From: Bhargavaea beijingensis
GTDB taxonomy: Bacteria > Bacillota > Bacilli > Bacillales_A > Planococcaceae
Direction of reading: 5' to 3'
NCBI RefSeq assembly: GCF_900101985.1
Contig: NZ_FNAR01000003.1
Coordinates: forward strand, 186,001 to 250,000
DNA length: 64,000 bases
A program made the position numbers and the translations under genes. Positions 60,745-64,000 of the stretch are shown piece by piece. The notes beneath the pieces are model-generated. The model did no database searches. It was not told the origin of the DNA and saw only the letters and a list, made by a program, of their open reading frames with translations. The number at the start of each line of letters is the position of its first letter. The first letter of the stretch is position 1.

Positions 60745-61749
60745 ATGAGAAAATGGCTCGGCATCGCCGCTTTGGCGGCCCTTGTACTGGCCGGCTGTTC
60801 TTCCGGGACAGCGGACCAGGAAAAGGGCACCGGCAAGAACGAACTGAAGAACGTCACCATGGTCCTCGACTGGACACCGAACACGAACCACACCGGACTC
60901 TACGTCGCGCAGGAAAAAGGGTATTTCGAAGAGCAAGGACTGGATGTGGAAATTGTCATGCCCGGAGAAGCCGGTGCCAACCAACTGGTCGCTTCCAATG
61001 AAGCCGAATTCGGCATCAGCGCACAGGAATCGCTTACGGAATCCCGCGTCCAAGGCATTCCGATCGTCTCGGTCGCCGCGGTCATCCAGCACAATACATC
61101 CGGCTTCGCCTCTCCTGCCGAAAAGAACATCCGCTCCCCGAAAGACTATGAAGGGAAAACCTACGGCGGATGGGGGGCTCCCGTGGAAGAAGAAGTTCTG
61201 TCCACCTTGATGGAAGGTGACGGAGCAGACATCTCAAAACTCGAGTTCCTGAATATGGGCAACACCGACTTTTTCACCGCGGTGGAGCGTGACGTGGATT
61301 TCGCCTGGATTTACTACGGCTGGGATGGAATCGAAGCGGAGCTGCGCGAGATTGACCTGAACATCCAGTACCTTGCCGACTTCTCGGATGAACTCGACTA
61401 CTATACGCCGATTATCATCACAAGCGAAAAACTCATCAGTAAAGATCCCGATCTGGTTTCCGCTTTTGTCGCGGCCGCATCCAAAGGCTATGAATACTCG
61501 ATTAAACACCCCGGGGAAGCGGCCGACATTCTGATCGGCGAAGTTCCGGAGCTTGACGAGGAGCTTGTCCGTGCCAGCCAGGAATGGCTGGCACCGAAAT
61601 ACCGGGACGATGCGGACCGTTGGGGAGAACAAAAAGAGTCTGTCTGGGCCGGCTATGCAAACTGGATGCATGAACATGGCCTGATCGAAGAAAAACTTGA
61701 TGTGGAGGCCGCGTTCACGAACGACTTCCTTCCGAAGGAGGAAAAATGA
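60745..61749 (+). CDS. thiY: ThiY-type pyrimidine (HMP precursor) substrate-binding lipoprotein
   Basis: This 334-residue NMT1/ThiY-family protein has a lipoprotein signal (AALAALVLAGC) and conserved segments VLDWTPNTNHTGLYVAQEKGYF, YGGWGAPVEEEVL and FAWIYYGWDGIE. The ATG at 60745 follows AAGGGGG. ThiY captures N-formylaminopyrimidine or related thiamine breakdown products for salvage. It works with ThiX and ThiZ. Confidence 0.93.
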   Translation: MRKWLGIAALAALVLAGCSSGTADQEKGTGKNELKNVTMVLDWTPNTNHTGLYVAQEKGYFEEQGLDVEIVMPGEAGANQLVASNEAEFGISAQESLTESRVQGIPIVSVAAVIQHNTSGFASPAEKNIRSPKDYEGKTYGGWGAPVEEEVLSTLMEGDGADISKLEFLNMGNTDFFTAVERDVDFAWIYYGWDGIEAELREIDLNIQYLADFSDELDYYTPIIITSEKLISKDPDLVSAFVAAASKGYEYSIKHPGEAADILIGEVPELDEELVRASQEWLAPKYRDDADRWGEQKESVWAGYANWMHEHGLIEEKLDVEAAFTNDFLPKEEK

Positions 61750-62042
61750 TGGCTCATGCATTACTGGGCATCCAGATCATCCCGAAAGTACCCGGTGGCG
61801 GAGATGTGATTCCTTATGTAGATGAAGCCATTGCCGTGATTGGGGCATCCGGAGTCCGCTACGAAGTCGGGCCGCTTGAGACCGTCATGGAAGGCGAGCT
61901 CGGCACGTTGCTCGATATCGTCAAACAGATGAATGAGAAGATGATTCAAGCCGGCTGTCCCGGCGTTCTTTCCCAGGTGAAAATCTCCTACCGGCCGGAG
62001 GGCATGTCCATGGATGCGCTGACGGAGAAATACCGGGGATGA
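61749..62042 (+). CDS. MTH1187/YkoF-family thiamine-binding protein
   Basis: The 97-residue protein belongs to the MTH1187 (DUF77) family, with IQIIPKVPGGGDVIPYVDEA, SGVRYEVGPLETVMEGELGT and GCPGVLSQVKISYRP. GGAGG lies 7 bases before the ATG at 61749, which shares an A with the thiY stop. This family binds thiamine-type ligands and often accompanies thiamine transporters. It may act as cytoplasmic sensor or carrier. Confidence 0.88.
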   Translation: MAHALLGIQIIPKVPGGGDVIPYVDEAIAVIGASGVRYEVGPLETVMEGELGTLLDIVKQMNEKMIQAGCPGVLSQVKISYRPEGMSMDALTEKYRG

Positions 62043-62812
62043 AACAGGCACTCCGCCACAGTTGGAAGCCTGCCGCACTGATTGTTTTGCTGATGGCGGT
62101 TTGGGAAGCGGCCGTCCGTCTGTTCGACATGCCGGCCTGGCTCCTTCCTGCCCCTTCAGCGGTTTGGACGGAGCTGCTGAACGACTGGCCGTCCTACAGC
62201 GGGCATATCGGTTCGACGATCACCCTCGCCCTCGGCGGATTCCTGATCGGCAGCGCGGTCGGGCTGCTTGCAGCGACCGTTCTCCATCTCGTGCCCGGCT
62301 TCCGGGAAGCCCTTTACCCGCTGATGATCCTGACACAGAACATTCCGGTGATCGTGCTTGCGCCGCTCCTGGTCATCTGGTTCGGTTTCGGGGCCACCCC
62401 AAAACTGATGATCATCGCCCTCGTATGCTTTTTCCCGATCGCCGTTTCCGTCCTTGATGGGTTCCGGCAGACAGACGATGACCTCATGCACTATATGAAA
62501 ATGGCAGGCGCCAGCCGGGGGCAGATTTTCCGCAAGCTGGAATGGCCTCACGCTCTCCCTTCCGTTTTTTCCGGATTGAAGATTGCCGCGACCTACAGCG
62601 TGATGGGAGCCGTGATCACGGAATGGCTCGGCGCCAAAAAAGGGATCGGCGTATACATGACGCTCGCCTCTTCCTCGTTCAGGACGACGAATGTGTTCGT
62701 GGCCATTTTCCTCGTCATGGCACTGAGCCTGCTGTTTTTCGGGCTGATCCGCCTGATCGAAGACCGTACCGTCATTTGGAAAACAAAAGGAAGGAGGGAA
62801 CGGAATGGCTGA
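62039..62812 (+). CDS. thiX: ThiX, ABC permease for the pyrimidine salvage transporter
   Basis: This 257-residue membrane protein has about six helices and a central binding-protein-dependent permease motif (YMKMAGASRGQIFRKLEWP). Its ATG overlaps the previous stop as ATGA. It forms the transport channel used by ThiY and ThiZ. Confidence 0.92.
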   Translation: MKQALRHSWKPAALIVLLMAVWEAAVRLFDMPAWLLPAPSAVWTELLNDWPSYSGHIGSTITLALGGFLIGSAVGLLAATVLHLVPGFREALYPLMILTQNIPVIVLAPLLVIWFGFGATPKLMIIALVCFFPIAVSVLDGFRQTDDDLMHYMKMAGASRGQIFRKLEWPHALPSVFSGLKIAATYSVMGAVITEWLGAKKGIGVYMTLASSSFRTTNVFVAIFLVMALSLLFFGLIRLIEDRTVIWKTKGRRERNG

Positions 62813-63545
62813 ACTGGCCGTACACGATCTCCATAAAAAGCTTGGGCAGACGGATGTGCTCGGAGGATTGTCTTTCCGCGTGGGAGACGGGGAGTTCGTC
62901 TCGATTCTTGGCCCCTCCGGAAGCGGGAAAAGCACCCTGTTTCAGCTGATCGGGGGCTTGCTCGAGCCGGATGGCGGCGAGATCCGCCTTGGCGAACAGC
63001 CGATCCGGGGCCGGCGCGGCATGATCAGCTATATGCCCCAGCGTCCGTCCCTCCTTCCCTGGCGGACCGTCTTGGACAATGTGCGGCTCGGGGCCGAAAT
63101 CGCCGGCGCCCCGGACCCTCCGGACGCAATCGATATGCTGGACAAGGCAGGTCTCGGCGGCTATGCAGATGCTTATCCTCATCAGTTGTCCGGCGGCATG
63201 CAACAGCGGACCGCGTTTATCCGGAGCTTGCTCAGCCCCCAGGACTTTATCTGCCTGGATGAACCGTTCTCCGCTCTTGATGAGTTCACCCGGGCGGAGA
63301 TGCAGCAGTGGCTGCTTTCCCTCTGGGAAGAAAATCCGCGGTCGATTCTGTTTGTCACCCACAACATCGAAGAAGCGATCTATCTATCCGACAGGATTTT
63401 GATCTTGACCGACAAACCGGCACAACTGCTTTCGGAATATCACGTTCCTTTCCGGCGTCCCAGGACACCCGACCTGATCCTGTCCGAGGAATTCCTGGAC
63501 ATCCGAAGGCAGATCGCCCGGCAGCTGACAGCCCCGCACAGATAA
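62805..63545 (+). CDS. thiZ: ThiZ, ABC ATPase for the pyrimidine salvage transporter
   Basis: This 246-residue ATPase has Walker A GPSGSGKSTLFQ, signature LSGGMQQRTAFIRSL and Walker B FICLDEPFSALD. It overlaps thiX by 8 bases with AAGGAAGGAGGG upstream. It powers import through ThiX. Confidence 0.93.
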   Translation: MAELAVHDLHKKLGQTDVLGGLSFRVGDGEFVSILGPSGSGKSTLFQLIGGLLEPDGGEIRLGEQPIRGRRGMISYMPQRPSLLPWRTVLDNVRLGAEIAGAPDPPDAIDMLDKAGLGGYADAYPHQLSGGMQQRTAFIRSLLSPQDFICLDEPFSALDEFTRAEMQQWLLSLWEENPRSILFVTHNIEEAIYLSDRILILTDKPAQLLSEYHVPFRRPRTPDLILSEEFLDIRRQIARQLTAPHR

Positions 63546-63558
63546 GGAGTGACTTTCC

Positions 63559-64000
63559 GTGACCGAAGTAAAGCAAGAAAGAATCGATGTTGCCCGGATC
63601 CGTGCCCATTCAGAAGAAATGGACCGCACCCGGGCAGTCCCGCAAAACCTGCTGGACTATCTAATAGAAGAAAAGCTGTTTAAGCTTTTTGTACCGGAAC
63701 AACTCGGCGGCCGCATGCTCGGTCTCCCCGAAGCACTGAGCGTATTTCGACACGTTTCCCATTCGGACGGCAACGCCGGCTGGCTCACGACGATCGGCTC
63801 CGGCGGCGGCATGTTCGTCCCGAATATGACAGAAGATACCGCGCACGAGCTGTTCAGCCCGGCCTCCGCCGTCATTGCCGGGAGCGGCTTCCCCGCCGGC
63901 ACAGCCGTTCCTGCCGAAGGCGGATACCGGGTCTCCGGAGAATGGAAATATTGCAGCGGAGCGCCCTATGCTTCCATGTTCACTGCCAACTCCACCATCG
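63559..64000 (+). CDS. Acyl-CoA dehydrogenase-like flavoenzyme (3' end outside window)
   Basis: About 147 residues are visible, starting at GTG 63559 after AAGGAG. The N-terminus fits the acyl-CoA dehydrogenase/flavin-dependent monooxygenase family: VPEQLGGRMLGLPEALSVFR, SHSDGNAGWLTTIGS, GGYRVSGEWKYCSGAPYA. Several relatives are two-component oxygenases (HpaB/DszC-like) rather than fatty acid enzymes. Its position 13 bases after thiZ in a TPP-controlled operon suggests a role in thiamine or pyrimidine salvage. This is inferred. Confidence 0.75.
   Translation, partial: MTEVKQERIDVARIRAHSEEMDRTRAVPQNLLDYLIEEKLFKLFVPEQLGGRMLGLPEALSVFRHVSHSDGNAGWLTTIGSGGGMFVPNMTEDTAHELFSPASAVIAGSGFPAGTAVPAEGGYRVSGEWKYCSGAPYASMFTANSTI

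Noticed and set aside
1-64000. rRNA, tRNA, prophage or insertion sequence
   Set aside because: I found no conserved rRNA segments, cloverleaf sequences, integrase or transposase frames or terminal inverted repeats in the window. Short tRNA-like folds cannot be fully excluded without a dedicated search.

Overview
The window looks like a chromosomal segment of a GC-rich member of the Bacillales, most likely a Planococcaceae-type organism. This is inferred from gene content: ComK, SigL (sigma-54), a YkoFEDC-type thiamine ECF transporter, TPP riboswitches, a BirA box upstream of bioY, an RsbQ-like hydrolase, GGAGG-type ribosome binding sites, and many GTG/TTG starts. I see no rRNA, tRNA, CRISPR array, prophage or intact insertion sequence.

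Positions 1-18300 form a sigma-54-centred island for use of hydroxyproline and proline-rich peptides. It holds the ATPases of a Dpp/Opp peptide importer, two M24 (prolidase-type) peptidases, sigL itself, and a PAS/AAA+/Fis sigma-54 activator. The catabolic set is three proline-racemase family proteins (one without any cysteine), a multi-subunit flavin/iron-sulfur D-hydroxyproline dehydrogenase, a DapA-fold deaminase, an aldehyde dehydrogenase and an NhaC-type transporter. Five -24/-12 elements with exactly 12 bases between GG and GC sit in front of the transcription units. Together the genes could import peptides, release (hydroxy)proline and convert hydroxyproline to 2-oxoglutarate.

Positions 18300-24700 carry mixed housekeeping genes: a small membrane protein, an amidase, a DUF212 protein, a lipoprotein, a PH-like protein, a HAD phosphatase, a MATE pump and a membrane protein. 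Positions 24800-34700 are a defence island. A complete type I Wadjet operon (jetABCD) is preceded by ten phased TTCGTACGCGAAC elements. It is followed by an AT-rich AbiF/Abi_2 HEPN gene, with a small promoter-hairpin unit between them that could be a partner ncRNA.

Positions 34800-43600 hold an acetyltransferase, an M20 carbamoylase, a PanE-like reductase, a Nudix protein, bioY, a secreted nuclease-like lipoprotein, a SEC-C protein and a sporulation-type sigma factor. Positions 43880-52400 hold an apparent exopolysaccharide operon (glycoside hydrolase, family 2 glycosyltransferase, HEAT-repeat membrane protein, degenerate receiver protein). Beside it is an RsbQ-like hydrolase that overlaps a PAS-GGDEF cyclase gene. 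An M20 amidohydrolase, comK and an unknown 475-residue protein follow. Positions 56889-64000 contain two TPP-riboswitch units, ykoFEDC and thiY-(thiamine-binding protein)-thiX-thiZ, the latter continuing into an acyl-CoA-dehydrogenase-like flavoenzyme cut by the window edge.

The main cross-cutting oddity is a set of four intergenic arrays whose conserved cores differ but which share a 21-bp period (24826, 34588, 36855, 41058). The strongest candidates for new biology are these arrays, the ncRNA-AbiF pair, the RsbQ/PAS-GGDEF pair, the polysaccharide operon with a pseudo-receiver, and the sigma-54 hydroxyproline regulon with its cysteine-free racemase homologue.
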